Positions 1 through 9,065 of a DNA stretch of 64,000 bases are shown here, piece after piece. This DNA comes from Candidatus Limnocylindrales bacterium (GTDB lineage: Bacteria > Desulfobacterota > Binatia > UBA1149 > CAITLU01). Every line of letters starts with the position of its first letter. Within the stretch, counting starts at the first letter, position 1. The stretch covers positions 2,501-66,500 of the forward strand of contig DASPNR010000002.1 of the NCBI GenBank assembly GCA_035626395.1. Reading direction: 5' to 3'. The notes under the pieces were generated by a model that did not search any database, was not told where the DNA came from, and saw nothing but the letters and a program-made list of their open reading frames with translations. The translations under genes were made by a program, and so were the position numbers.

Positions 1-1824
<1,824 letters not shown>

Positions 1825-1933
1825 TTTCCTCATGTGTGAGTTACCAGCAGAGACTGCTGAAGCACCTCCAACTCGATTGCAGTTGTCGAAAGCCTGCTCG
1901 TCCGGGCGTCATCGCCAGCGACGAGCGACTGTT

Positions 1934-2046
<113 letters not shown>

Positions 2047-2053
2047 TCTCTTG

Positions 2054-2087
2054 AAGGCCTGGATCATAGGATCCAGGCCTTTTTTTG
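2054..2087 (+). terminator. Rho-independent terminator of the rRNA operon
   Basis: A perfect 12-bp stem (2054-2065 with 2070-2081), a 4-nt loop, and a run of eight T (2080-2087). It lies 8 nt after the 5S rRNA and ends the rRNA transcript. Confidence 0.96.
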
Positions 2088-2193
2088 TTCCCGTACCGCA
2101 ACCGCGCCTGCGCGCTCCGTCGCTGCGATGGTAGTTGAGGGAGGTTTCAACCGTGTTAAGACTCGGGTTCGCCGGGAGGCGACGAGGTCCCCT

Positions 2194-4488
2194 ATGCTGA
2201 CTTGGAAGGAAGCGCTGGCAGATCGCATGCCACCCGAACTGGCGCGCGAGATCGACATCTACGAGACGCAGATCGAGCTGAAGCGCCAGGGCAAGATTGA
2301 CGACAAGGTTTTTGCCGAGACGCGATTGCGACGCGGGACCTATGGCCAGCGCTATGACAACGGTCAGCGCGACGACGGTACGGGACCGAAGGAGCTCGAG
2401 TTCCCGGACCGCTCCCTCACCAAGGGCCCGGAGACGTTGTGGCACGCGCCGGGAATGCAGCGGATCAAGATTCCCTTCGGCGGGCTGACGGCGCGGCAAC
2501 TCGAGGTACTGGCAGACCTCGCTGAAGAGTACTCCGACGCCATTTGTCACGTCACGACGCGACAGGACATCCAGCTCCACTTCGTCCACATCGAGGACAC
2601 GCCGGACCTGATGCGCCGCCTGGCCGCGGAGGGGATAACGACCCGCGAAGCCTGCGGCAACTCGATTCGCAACGTGACCGGCTGCCCGCTCGCCGGCGTG
2701 TGTCGAGCCGAGACGTTCGACGTCACACCCTACGCCAAAGCGACATCGCGTTTCCTGCTAGGTCATCCCGACTGCCAGGACCTCGGGCGAAAGTTCAAGA
2801 TCGCTTTTTCGGGCTGCGCTGAAAACCCGTGCGGTCTGGTGTTCATGCACGACCTCGGCTTCATCGCACGTACGCGCGTGGTCGACGGACACGAGCAGCG
2901 CGGCTTTGAAACGTACGTTGGCGGCGGGCTCGGCGCGGTACCGTACCAGGCCAAGCTGTATGATGAGTTCATACCGGAGTCGGAAATTCTGCCATTGGCG
3001 CAGGCGATCGCGCGCGTTTTCGCCAGGCTCGGCGAGAAGAAGAACAGAGCCCGCGCCCGCATGAAGTTTCTGGTGGCCAAGCTCGGCTTCGAGGAGTTTC
3101 GCCGGCTGGTCGAGGAAGAGCGGCGCATCCTTCCGGCGGACGACGCCTGGACCGCCTTCCTGTCGGGCGTGCGCGCAGTAGAGGCGGCTCCAGTGATCGA
3201 CGGCGGCGTGCCTGGCGGCGCCGACATCGATGCCGGGCGCTTCGAGCAGTGGCAGCGGACGAACATCTACCGTCAGCGTCAGCCAGGCTACGTCGTAGCC
3301 ACGGTGACCCTGCCGCTGGGTGATGCCACCTCATTCCAGATGCGGCGGCTCGCGGACATCGCGCGCCGCTTCTGCGGTGACAGCATTCGCGCCACGGTAG
3401 ACCAGAACATTCTTCTGCGCTGGGTACGTGAGGCCGACCTGCCGGCTTTGTACGCGGCACTCGAGGAGATCGGCTTGGGCGAGCCTGGCGCCGGCAGCAT
3501 CGTCGACATCACGGCATGCCCCGGGACCGATACCTGCAAGCTCGGAATCGCCTCCTCTCGCGGACTGGCGGCGGAGCTCCAGGAACGGCTGGTCGCGCGC
3601 TCCATCCATCTCGATCAGGCTGTTCGTGACCTCCACATCAAGATCAGCGGCTGCTTCAACTCGTGCGGACAGCATCACGTTGCCGACCTCGGATTCTACG
3701 GCGTCAGCCGCAACGTCGGCGGCCGAACGGTACCCCATTTCCAGGTGGTTCTGGGTGGCCGGTGGGATCGCAACGGCGGGGCCTATGGTCTGGCGATCGG
3801 AGCCGTCCCATCAAAGAGAATTCCGGACGTCGTCGACCGGATGACGGAGCGTTACGTTCGCGAACGAAACAAGGACGAGCGTTTCCAGGATTTCTGCGCA
3901 CGCATCGGGAAGCGGGAGCTGAAGGCGCTGCTGTCGGACCTGATGGAAGTCCCGGCGTACGACAAGGACCGCGATTTCTACTCCGACTGGCGCGATCCTC
4001 GCGAGTTCACGCTCGGCGACCTCGGTGTCGGCGAGTGCGCCGGCGAGGTCGTATCTCTGGTCGAGTTCAGCCTCGCCGAATCGGAAAGACGGGCTTTCGA
4101 AGCTCAGTTGCTGCTGGAATCGGGGCAGGTCGAAGCCGCGGATCACATGGCTTACTCGGCGATGATTGAAGCGGCCCGCGCGCTGGTTCGCGTCCAGTAC
4201 CCCGACCTCCGCGACGATGCCGAAGAGATCGTGCGCGAGTTCCGCACCCGCTTCTACGACACCGAGTTGTTCTTCGACAAGTACGCCGGTGGGCGTTTCG
4301 CACAGTTCCTGTTCAAGCGTCACGAGGATGCGCAGCGCCGGAGCTTCAGCGAAGAGCGTGTGCGCCAGCTCATCGAGGAAGCTTCGCTGTTCATCGAAGC
4401 GGCGCATGCCTGCGACGCGAAGCTGGCCTCGCGCGGGGTGATGCCCGCCGTCTCTTCGTCCGGCGACGATCCCGCTCGGGTACAGTAG
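2194..4488 (+). CDS. Ferredoxin-type siroheme nitrite/sulfite reductase with C-terminal helical (HEPN-like) extension
   Basis: 764 residues. Reduces sulfite to sulfide (assimilation) or nitrite to ammonium; the sequence alone does not decide which. The two-lobed family fold is visible: an N-terminal half with NVTGCPLAGVC, then the siroheme/4Fe-4S cysteines C442-x5-C448 (ACPGTDTCK) and C487-x3-C491 (SGCFNSCG). The family norm is about 550-600 residues. Here roughly 130-150 extra residues (about 630-764) form a helical domain rich in Ala, Arg and Glu that resembles HEPN domains (AYSAMIEAARAL, then FIEAAHACD). The ATG at 2194 was chosen for the GAGG about 7 nt upstream; the frame is open back to 2128 but without family-like sequence. 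The next gene starts 3 nt after the stop, so they are probably cotranscribed. The presence of sat and cysC in the window favours sulfite as substrate. Confidence 0.9.
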   Translation: MLTWKEALADRMPPELAREIDIYETQIELKRQGKIDDKVFAETRLRRGTYGQRYDNGQRDDGTGPKELEFPDRSLTKGPETLWHAPGMQRIKIPFGGLTARQLEVLADLAEEYSDAICHVTTRQDIQLHFVHIEDTPDLMRRLAAEGITTREACGNSIRNVTGCPLAGVCRAETFDVTPYAKATSRFLLGHPDCQDLGRKFKIAFSGCAENPCGLVFMHDLGFIARTRVVDGHEQRGFETYVGGGLGAVPYQAKLYDEFIPESEILPLAQAIARVFARLGEKKNRARARMKFLVAKLGFEEFRRLVEEERRILPADDAWTAFLSGVRAVEAAPVIDGGVPGGADIDAGRFEQWQRTNIYRQRQPGYVVATVTLPLGDATSFQMRRLADIARRFCGDSIRATVDQNILLRWVREADLPALYAALEEIGLGEPGAGSIVDITACPGTDTCKLGIASSRGLAAELQERLVARSIHLDQAVRDLHIKISGCFNSCGQHHVADLGFYGVSRNVGGRTVPHFQVVLGGRWDRNGGAYGLAIGAVPSKRIPDVVDRMTERYVRERNKDERFQDFCARIGKRELKALLSDLMEVPAYDKDRDFYSDWRDPREFTLGDLGVGECAGEVVSLVEFSLAESERRAFEAQLLLESGQVEAADHMAYSAMIEAARALVRVQYPDLRDDAEEIVREFRTRFYDTELFFDKYAGGRFAQFLFKRHEDAQRRSFSEERVRQLIEEASLFIEAAHACDAKLASRGVMPAVSSSGDDPARVQ

Positions 4489-4491
4489 CCG

Positions 4492-5070
4492 ATGGAGCCG
4501 TATCGACTCGGTCTGAAGCTGTTTGCCGAGGGCGCGAAGGAGATCGCGCTCACGGAGTTCATTCCGATCTTCCACCGCTGGATTCGGGATCGCACCTTCG
4601 ACGGCCCGCTGCTCGACGTTGCCGACTACAGCCACGTCCACCACGGGCCGGGCGTGCTTCTGGCGGGGTTCGACGCCAACTATTGTATGGACGTCGGCGA
4701 CGGCAGCCTTGGGCTGATGTGGTACAACAAGCGACCGACGCAGGAGTCGGTCGCCGACGTCCTCGTACGCGGGGCTCGGCGGGCGGTGGAGATGGCCCTA
4801 CGTCTGCAAGACGAGCCTGAGTTGCGCGGCAGGCTGTCATTCACCGGGTCCCCAGTCCTGGTGTTCGCCAACGATCGTCTTCATGCGCCCAACACGACCT
4901 CTGGCTGGTCCTACGTAAGTCCGGGGTTCGAGTCCCTGGCGGCGCGGCTTTATGGCGGCAACTCCCGTATCGAACGACAGGACGACCCGCGAGAGCGCCT
5001 GGCGGCGCGACTGCACAGCAACGACGGTAGCGCCGGCTCTCTTGACGATTTGGCCGCTCGGCTCCGATAA
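4492..5070 (+). CDS. Conserved hypothetical protein downstream of sulfite/nitrite reductase
   Basis: 192 residues, function not known. The N-terminal half has a recognisable conserved look: FIPIFHRWIRDRTFDGPLLD followed by a VADYSHVHHGPG signature. There is a second block, VFANDRLHAPN, near residue 130. It has no signal peptide, membrane helix or metal-binding Cys cluster. It starts 3 nt after the reductase stop codon, so it is very likely translated from the same mRNA and may serve the same pathway. It is not the DUF934-type protein often found next to sulfite reductase genes, although size and position are similar. The C-terminal 40 residues are Arg/Asp-rich and look disordered. Confidence 0.75.
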   Translation: MEPYRLGLKLFAEGAKEIALTEFIPIFHRWIRDRTFDGPLLDVADYSHVHHGPGVLLAGFDANYCMDVGDGSLGLMWYNKRPTQESVADVLVRGARRAVEMALRLQDEPELRGRLSFTGSPVLVFANDRLHAPNTTSGWSYVSPGFESLAARLYGGNSRIERQDDPRERLAARLHSNDGSAGSLDDLAARLR

Positions 5071-5461
5071 CTCCCCCATCTGGGCGAAGGCGCGTTGCAG
5101 AGCAGCCTGTGGGGCAGCCTGCCGCGCGGGATCATTGCCGCACCGTCAACTTATCATTTCATAACTTCCTGCCGTGGCGGTCTGCGCAGGTGCCGCTGGC
5201 ATTGGACCACCCATTTTGGTGCGGGGATTGATCCGCATGCGCCAATCCGCCCCGACTTCCGTGGCATTGCACGATCGCCATCGATCGCTGGTGCTGATCT
5301 TTCCGGCCCACGCCGATCGCGTCGTCTGAACACGGCGTAAGCAAATGGTTTGAGGCACTGCAGCGATAGGGCTTGCCGCACCATCGCAGACACGGCTAAT
5401 TCGCCGGAGCGTACACCGGTCTGCGACCGAGTGACGCGCTTCGGAGAGGAGCCGAAGGCAA
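5071..5461. other. Intergenic region upstream of the sigma-54 activator gene
   Basis: About 390 bases without a supported gene. No terminator with a T-tract follows the 4492-5070 gene, no tRNA is present, and no sigma-54 (GG-N10-GC) box was found. The antisense frames crossing it run into the activator gene and have no protein-like features. Confidence 0.6.
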
Positions 5462-6613
5462 ATGCGTGCAGAATTTTTCGAAGAGGGCGAGGTCCGCAGA
5501 GGCGACGGGGTGGACGCGGGTCGAGGCGGCGATGGGATGGCGATCGTGTCCGAGGAGCGGCCAATCTTTGGCGGACACGGCGAGGCGCTGATCGGGCAAA
5601 GCCCCGCTTTTTTGCGGGTGCTACGCAAGATTCCGAGACTCGCGGCGTCCGACGCCACCGTGCTCATCACCGGTGATACCGGCACCGGCAAGGAGTTGAT
5701 TGCGGAGGCGATCCACAACTGCAGCAACCGGCGGGGCCGTGCCTTCATTGCCGTCAACTGCGGCGCTCTTCCGGAAGAGCTGGTCGAGAACGAGCTGTTC
5801 GGCCATGCCCGCGGCGCCTATACCGGAGCTGCGGCCACCGGCAAAGGGCTTCTGGCAGAAGCCGAGGGCGGCACCCTGTTCCTGGACGAGTTGAACAGCT
5901 TGAGCCTGTCGGCTCAGGCCAAGATCCTTCGCTTCCTGCAGAACCGCGAGTACCGGATGCTTGGCTCCACGAAGCTGCTGCGAGCCAACGTTCGGATCAT
6001 TGCCGCAACGAACGTGGACCTGCGAAAGCACGTCGATCAGAGCCTGTTCCGGGCCGACCTCTTCCATCGCCTCCACGTGCTGTCGATCGAGCTCCCGCCG
6101 CTGCGCGAACGTCTCGAGGACATCCCGCTTCTGGCCCAGCACTTCCTTGGCAAGTATGCCCGCGACTACGGAAAGGGAACGATGCGGCTTTCGCCAGCGG
6201 CCCTGCGAAAGCTTTCGGCCTATCCTTGGTACGGAAACGTGCGAGAGCTCCAATCGGTGCTCGAGCGCAGCGTGCTTCTGGCGGGATCGCCGGAGTTGCA
6301 GGCGGACGATGTCGACCTGCCAATGCTGGACACCCCCGAATTCCGTGAGGATGAGCTGGAGGATGAGCCCGAGGAGGCTCGGTCAGGTGCTGAGGCGTTG
6401 GGACAACGCGAAGCGACGACGACTTTCCGAGAGGCGAAGGAGCGGATGATTCGCCAATTCGAGCGCACCTACCTGATCCAGGTGATGGGAGCGGCCCAGG
6501 GAAATGTCTCGAGAGCTGCGCGGCTCGCTGGAATGCAGCGCAGGGATTTCCAGCGGCTGCTTCGTAAGCACGACGTGCGGCGCCCGGAGCCGCGCGGATG
6601 GTTCGATACGTAA
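5462..6613 (+). CDS. Sigma-54-dependent transcriptional activator without receiver domain
   Basis: 383 residues. An AAA+ enhancer-binding protein that remodels sigma-54 RNA polymerase to open promoters. Visible motifs: Walker A GDTGTGKE (71-78), the sigma-54 contact loop as GAYTGA (118-123, a known variant of GAFTGA), Walker B GGTLFLDE (136-143), the arginine-finger region RADLFHRL (about 197-204), and a Fis-type HTH at the C-terminus (about 340-370). Only about 40 residues precede the AAA+ domain, so there is no receiver, GAF or PAS domain. Activity is then probably set by expression or by a partner protein, as with PspF. The start is supported by an upstream GAGAGGAG/AAGG region. It lies directly upstream of a Tad locus with two sigma-54 promoter matches, so it is the likely activator of that locus. 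Confidence 0.93.
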   Translation: MRAEFFEEGEVRRGDGVDAGRGGDGMAIVSEERPIFGGHGEALIGQSPAFLRVLRKIPRLAASDATVLITGDTGTGKELIAEAIHNCSNRRGRAFIAVNCGALPEELVENELFGHARGAYTGAAATGKGLLAEAEGGTLFLDELNSLSLSAQAKILRFLQNREYRMLGSTKLLRANVRIIAATNVDLRKHVDQSLFRADLFHRLHVLSIELPPLRERLEDIPLLAQHFLGKYARDYGKGTMRLSPAALRKLSAYPWYGNVRELQSVLERSVLLAGSPELQADDVDLPMLDTPEFREDELEDEPEEARSGAEALGQREATTTFREAKERMIRQFERTYLIQVMGAAQGNVSRAARLAGMQRRDFQRLLRKHDVRRPEPRGWFDT

Positions 6614-6632
6614 ACCGGCAGCGGCTGGCTGC

Positions 6633-6845
6633 TCAGTGCAGCCAGCGGCGGTCGGGCTTCGGCAGGGCAAAGCCGTTGCGGTCGATGAGACGGGAGCGCG
6701 TGCGCGGAAACACGGCCGCCACGTTCTCCTTCTTGGCTTGTGCGGGAGTCTCGGTCACCGGAGCCAGCATCAACTCACGCTCCAGCGCGAGCTCTTCCGC
6801 TTGCTTCCTTTCCTGCTCCACATCCTTCTTTTCGCGCTTGGGCAT
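6633..6845 (-). CDS. Small charged hypothetical protein
   Basis: 70 residues, function unknown. The first 40 residues are Lys/Glu-rich and predicted helical (KREKKDVEQERKQAEELALE); the C-terminal 25 are basic with a PKPDRRW end. It starts at ATG 6845 with a strong GAGGAGGGGG ribosome-binding site 3-4 nt upstream, which is the main evidence that it is real. The frame is open further upstream but that part looks non-coding. Convergent with the activator gene (20 nt between stop codons). Could be a small partner of the activator or Tad locus, but that is only position. Confidence 0.55.
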   Translation of the reverse strand: MPKREKKDVEQERKQAEELALERELMLAPVTETPAQAKKENVAAVFPRTRSRLIDRNGFALPKPDRRWLH

Positions 6846-7038
6846 GTCCCCCTCCTCGCCGGATCGAATTGCCGCGTCGCTACGAATCCCACCGAGCACG
6901 CGTTCCGGCTGCCCGTGGCAGTGCAAAGCGAGTGCCATAGCAACGGCCGCTCGTGCGCCCTTTCCAAGGCAGATCGCGGACCAGCAGGGGGCGGAGATGA
7001 CCCGTGTGCTGTCGCGGTCTACCCAGTGGCACCATTGT

Positions 7039-7091
7039 CCGCACGGCCGTGCGGGCGGCAACCCGCATGCTGTGCGGCAGTTTTGTCGCAC
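7039..7091. promoter_or_regulatory. Candidate activator-binding (enhancer) palindromes upstream of flp
   Basis: Two palindromic elements about 185-240 bp upstream of the flp sigma-54 promoter: a perfect 16-bp palindrome CCGCACGGCCGTGCGG (7039-7054), and an interrupted one with GTGCG and CGCAC arms (7072-7091). Both use the GTGCG half-site. The distance is usual for enhancer-binding proteins. Function is inferred from position and symmetry only. Confidence 0.3.
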
Positions 7092-7274
7092 CGACTGCGG
7101 GGGCACGCCCGCAGGACATCCTGCGCGATTTTACTGAGGATTTGCGCGAACTGATCGAAAGACACGTACGCGGTGGATCGTCTCGGCGCGCGTTTGTGCG
7201 GGGTACGAAGCGGGGGCAAAGCGCAGCCCCACAAAAACGCGTGTCAATTCCACATCTTTCATGAATCCGACGAC

Positions 7275-7291
7275 CTGGCATCCCGATTGCA
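7275..7291 (+). promoter_or_regulatory. Sigma-54 (-24/-12) promoter of flp
   Basis: CTGGCATCCCGATTGCA matches the sigma-54 consensus TGGCAC-N5-TTGCA with the invariant GG (7277-7278) and GC (7289-7290) exactly 10 nt apart. Transcription should start near 7302, about 72 nt before the flp start codon. A sigma-54 activator gene lies just upstream at 5462-6613. Confidence 0.85.
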
Positions 7292-7373
7292 TAATGGGGG
7301 CAGGAGCCGATTGGCAGGGGAGTAGGGACGAACGACTCTGACCAGGCTTCAGTAAACAAAGGAGTGCAGAAAA

Positions 7374-7535
7374 ATGGGACGTTTTGTTGCTTTCTTGAAG
7401 GATGAGACTGGCGCGACGGCGATTGAATACGGCCTTCTGGCCGCTCTGATCTCGATCGCGGCCATCACGGCCATGACCTCCGTGGGCACGAACCTGTCGG
7501 CCAAGCTCGACGAGGTCGCCACGGCGCTCAGCTAA
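7374..7535 (+). CDS. flp: Flp-family type IVb pilin
   Basis: 53 residues, the major pilin subunit of the Flp/Tad pilus. The short leader ends at G13, followed by the type IVb processing site G/ATAIEYGLL with E18-Y19. It is cut after G13 by the prepilin peptidase encoded next. A single hydrophobic helix (about 17-37) and a short Ala/Leu tail follow. The length is typical (50-65 residues). A GGAG ribosome-binding site lies 9 nt upstream. First gene of the Tad operon, transcribed from the sigma-54 promoter; the hairpin after it may favour its accumulation over the downstream genes. Confidence 0.96.
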   Translation: MGRFVAFLKDETGATAIEYGLLAALISIAAITAMTSVGTNLSAKLDEVATALS

Positions 7536-7564
7536 GACCTAAGGACGAGGCAACTCCGAACAAT

Positions 7565-7596
7565 GCTCGCCTCGGCTCGCAAGGGCCGAGGCGAGC
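7565..7596 (+). other. Strong hairpin between flp and prepilin peptidase gene
   Basis: Perfect 12-bp stem GCTCGCCTCGGC (7565-7576) with its complement (7585-7596) and an 8-nt loop, 29 nt after the flp stop. There is no T-tract, so it is more likely an mRNA-stabilising or partial-termination element than a full terminator. It would raise pilin mRNA relative to downstream genes. It also argues against a coding start at 7563. Confidence 0.7.
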
Positions 7597-7625
7597 GTGT
7601 CTCGCGCACCGGGGAGAGAAGTGAG

Positions 7626-8162
7626 GTGGACTTCACGATCCAGGTGGCTCTAGTAGGAACCGTCGCTATCGCGGCGGTGACCGACATCATTGGAAGCCGT
7701 GTTCCGAATTGGCTCACGCTTTCCTCGTTTCTACTCGCAGTCACTCTTCATACCATCGCAACCGGCACCGACGGCCTGCTCTTCAGCCTGGCCGGCGCGG
7801 CGGCCGGATTCGCACTTTTGATCCCGTTCTATGCCCTCGGCGGCATGGGCGCGGGCGACGTCAAGTTGCTCACCGCTGTCGGCGCCTTCATGGGCGCGCA
7901 GCAGGTCCTCTGGGTCTTCATTTTCGCAGGTCTTTTTGGCGGGCTGTATGCCGTCGGCCTGCTGCTTCTGCAGGCGTTTCTGCAGTTCGGCGCCGCCGGT
8001 GCCGCCAAGGACGTGCAATCGCATCTGAAGACCATCGTGCTGACGGGCGGCGACTTCCGATCCTGGACTTCCACCCTCCGCTCGTATCCCAAGCTCCGCT
8101 ACGCAGTGGTGATCGCACTTGGCGTGGCCGTGACGCGATTCCTGGAAGGATCGCTATTGTAG
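7626..8162 (+). CDS. tadV: Prepilin peptidase of the Tad system (TadV/CpaA)
   Basis: 178 residues. Inner-membrane aspartyl protease (A24 family) that cleaves the Flp leader and pseudopilin leaders. The two catalytic aspartates are visible: D20 in TDIIGSRVPN and D78 in the GGMGAGDVKLL signature. Several hydrophobic segments span the membrane. It lacks the N-terminal methylase domain of PilD, as usual for TadV/CpaA. Start chosen at GTG 7626, with GGGGAG upstream; an ATG at 7563 lies inside the intergenic hairpin. The next gene starts 10 nt after the stop. Confidence 0.93.
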   Translation: MDFTIQVALVGTVAIAAVTDIIGSRVPNWLTLSSFLLAVTLHTIATGTDGLLFSLAGAAAGFALLIPFYALGGMGAGDVKLLTAVGAFMGAQQVLWVFIFAGLFGGLYAVGLLLLQAFLQFGAAGAAKDVQSHLKTIVLTGGDFRSWTSTLRSYPKLRYAVVIALGVAVTRFLEGSLL

Positions 8163-8172
8163 GAGGTAGACC

Positions 8173-8997
8173 ATGCGCCGTTATCGACCGTTCATTCTTT
8201 TGGGCCTTGCTGGAGTTATTGCTTTCTCGACCAGCAGCATGGTCTACCGATGGCTTCGAGCCCAGGCCTTTGCCAGTCAGGCCGTGGTGGAATCTCCGAT
8301 CAAGACCGAGGAGATTGCCGTCGCCAGCTACAACATCCCGCGCGGTGCGACGATCACGCCGGAGATGCTGAAGACCGCGGCGCTGCCCACCGAAAGCCTG
8401 CCCGAGGGGTGCTTCAAGTCGGCGGAGCTGCAGACGCTGGTCGGCCGCGTGGCGACCATGGACGTCGTCCAGAACGAGCCCCTTCTGCAGGCCAAGCTCG
8501 CTCCCGTGGACGGCAGCGGCGGCGTCGCGGCCATTCTCGATCCGAACAAGCGGGCGATGTCGGTGGCCGTCGATGACGAGGTCGGCGTGGCCGGGTTCGT
8601 GAAACCCAGCGATCGGGTTGATCTTTTTGCGACCCTCGAGACCGAGGACGAGGACCGCGGCGTGGTCACGAAGCTGGTGCTGGCCAACACCCTGGTCCTG
8701 GCCATCGGGACGGAAATGATCCGCACGGGCAAGGACGAAGAGGCCAAGCCGGTCAAGGTCATCACTCTGGAAGTGACGCCGGAGGAGGCCGAGAAGCTTG
8801 CGTACGCTTCGACGCGCGGAAAGTTCCGCCTCGCCCTTCGCAGCCCGCTGACCAAGGATGATATCCTCACGAGCGGCGCGACGATCGACACGCTGCTCAA
8901 CTCGTACAACGAGGGACCCGAGCGTGGTCAGGGCGCGAAGCCCGGCGCCAGCGTGCAGCTGATCAAGGGCAAGGACGTAACGTTGGTGGCGTTTTAG
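8173..8997 (+). CDS. rcpC: Flp pilus assembly protein CpaB/RcpC
   Basis: 274 residues. Periplasmic, membrane-anchored assembly protein that works with the secretin. It has one N-terminal membrane segment (residues 7-25), then an SAF domain (about 48-115, containing the PRGATITPEML type motif), and a conserved core with KRAMSVAVDDEVGVAGFVKP, the CpaB/RcpC family signature. AGGAGG sits 6 nt before the ATG. The C-terminus (VQLIKGKDVTLVAF) is of the usual kind. Cotranscribed with tadV. Confidence 0.93.
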   Translation: MRRYRPFILLGLAGVIAFSTSSMVYRWLRAQAFASQAVVESPIKTEEIAVASYNIPRGATITPEMLKTAALPTESLPEGCFKSAELQTLVGRVATMDVVQNEPLLQAKLAPVDGSGGVAAILDPNKRAMSVAVDDEVGVAGFVKPSDRVDLFATLETEDEDRGVVTKLVLANTLVLAIGTEMIRTGKDEEAKPVKVITLEVTPEEAEKLAYASTRGKFRLALRSPLTKDDILTSGATIDTLLNSYNEGPERGQGAKPGASVQLIKGKDVTLVAF

Positions 8998-9014
8998 ACG
9001 GCACCTTACTTGCA
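8998..9014 (+). promoter_or_regulatory. Second sigma-54 promoter, upstream of the secretin gene
   Basis: CGGCACCTTACTTGCA: GG (9000-9001), N10, GC (9012-9013), with both halves (GGCAC, TTGCA) matching the sigma-54 consensus; only the first T is C. It begins right after the rcpC stop codon and about 55 nt before rcpA. A 6-bp hairpin GCACGG/CCGTGC (9030-9046) lies in the predicted leader. It would give rcpA and downstream genes their own activator-dependent start. Confidence 0.7.
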
Positions 9015-9065
9015 CCTATTAACAACGACGCACGGTAGCGCCGTGCACGAACGCAAGGAGAGGCG

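Larger units (their letters stand above)
6846..7373. other. Regulatory intergenic region between small minus-strand gene and flp
   Basis: 528 bases without a supported gene. It holds the sigma-54 promoter at 7275-7291 and the palindromes at 7039-7091. A further loose inverted repeat pairs TTTGTGCGGGG (near 7194) with GCCCCACAAAA (near 7230). The short open frame at 7004-7264 lacks a ribosome-binding site and protein-like composition. Confidence 0.55.

Noticed and set aside
7004..7264. 86-codon frame upstream of flp
   Set aside because: No ribosome-binding site, and it lies over the palindromes in the promoter region.
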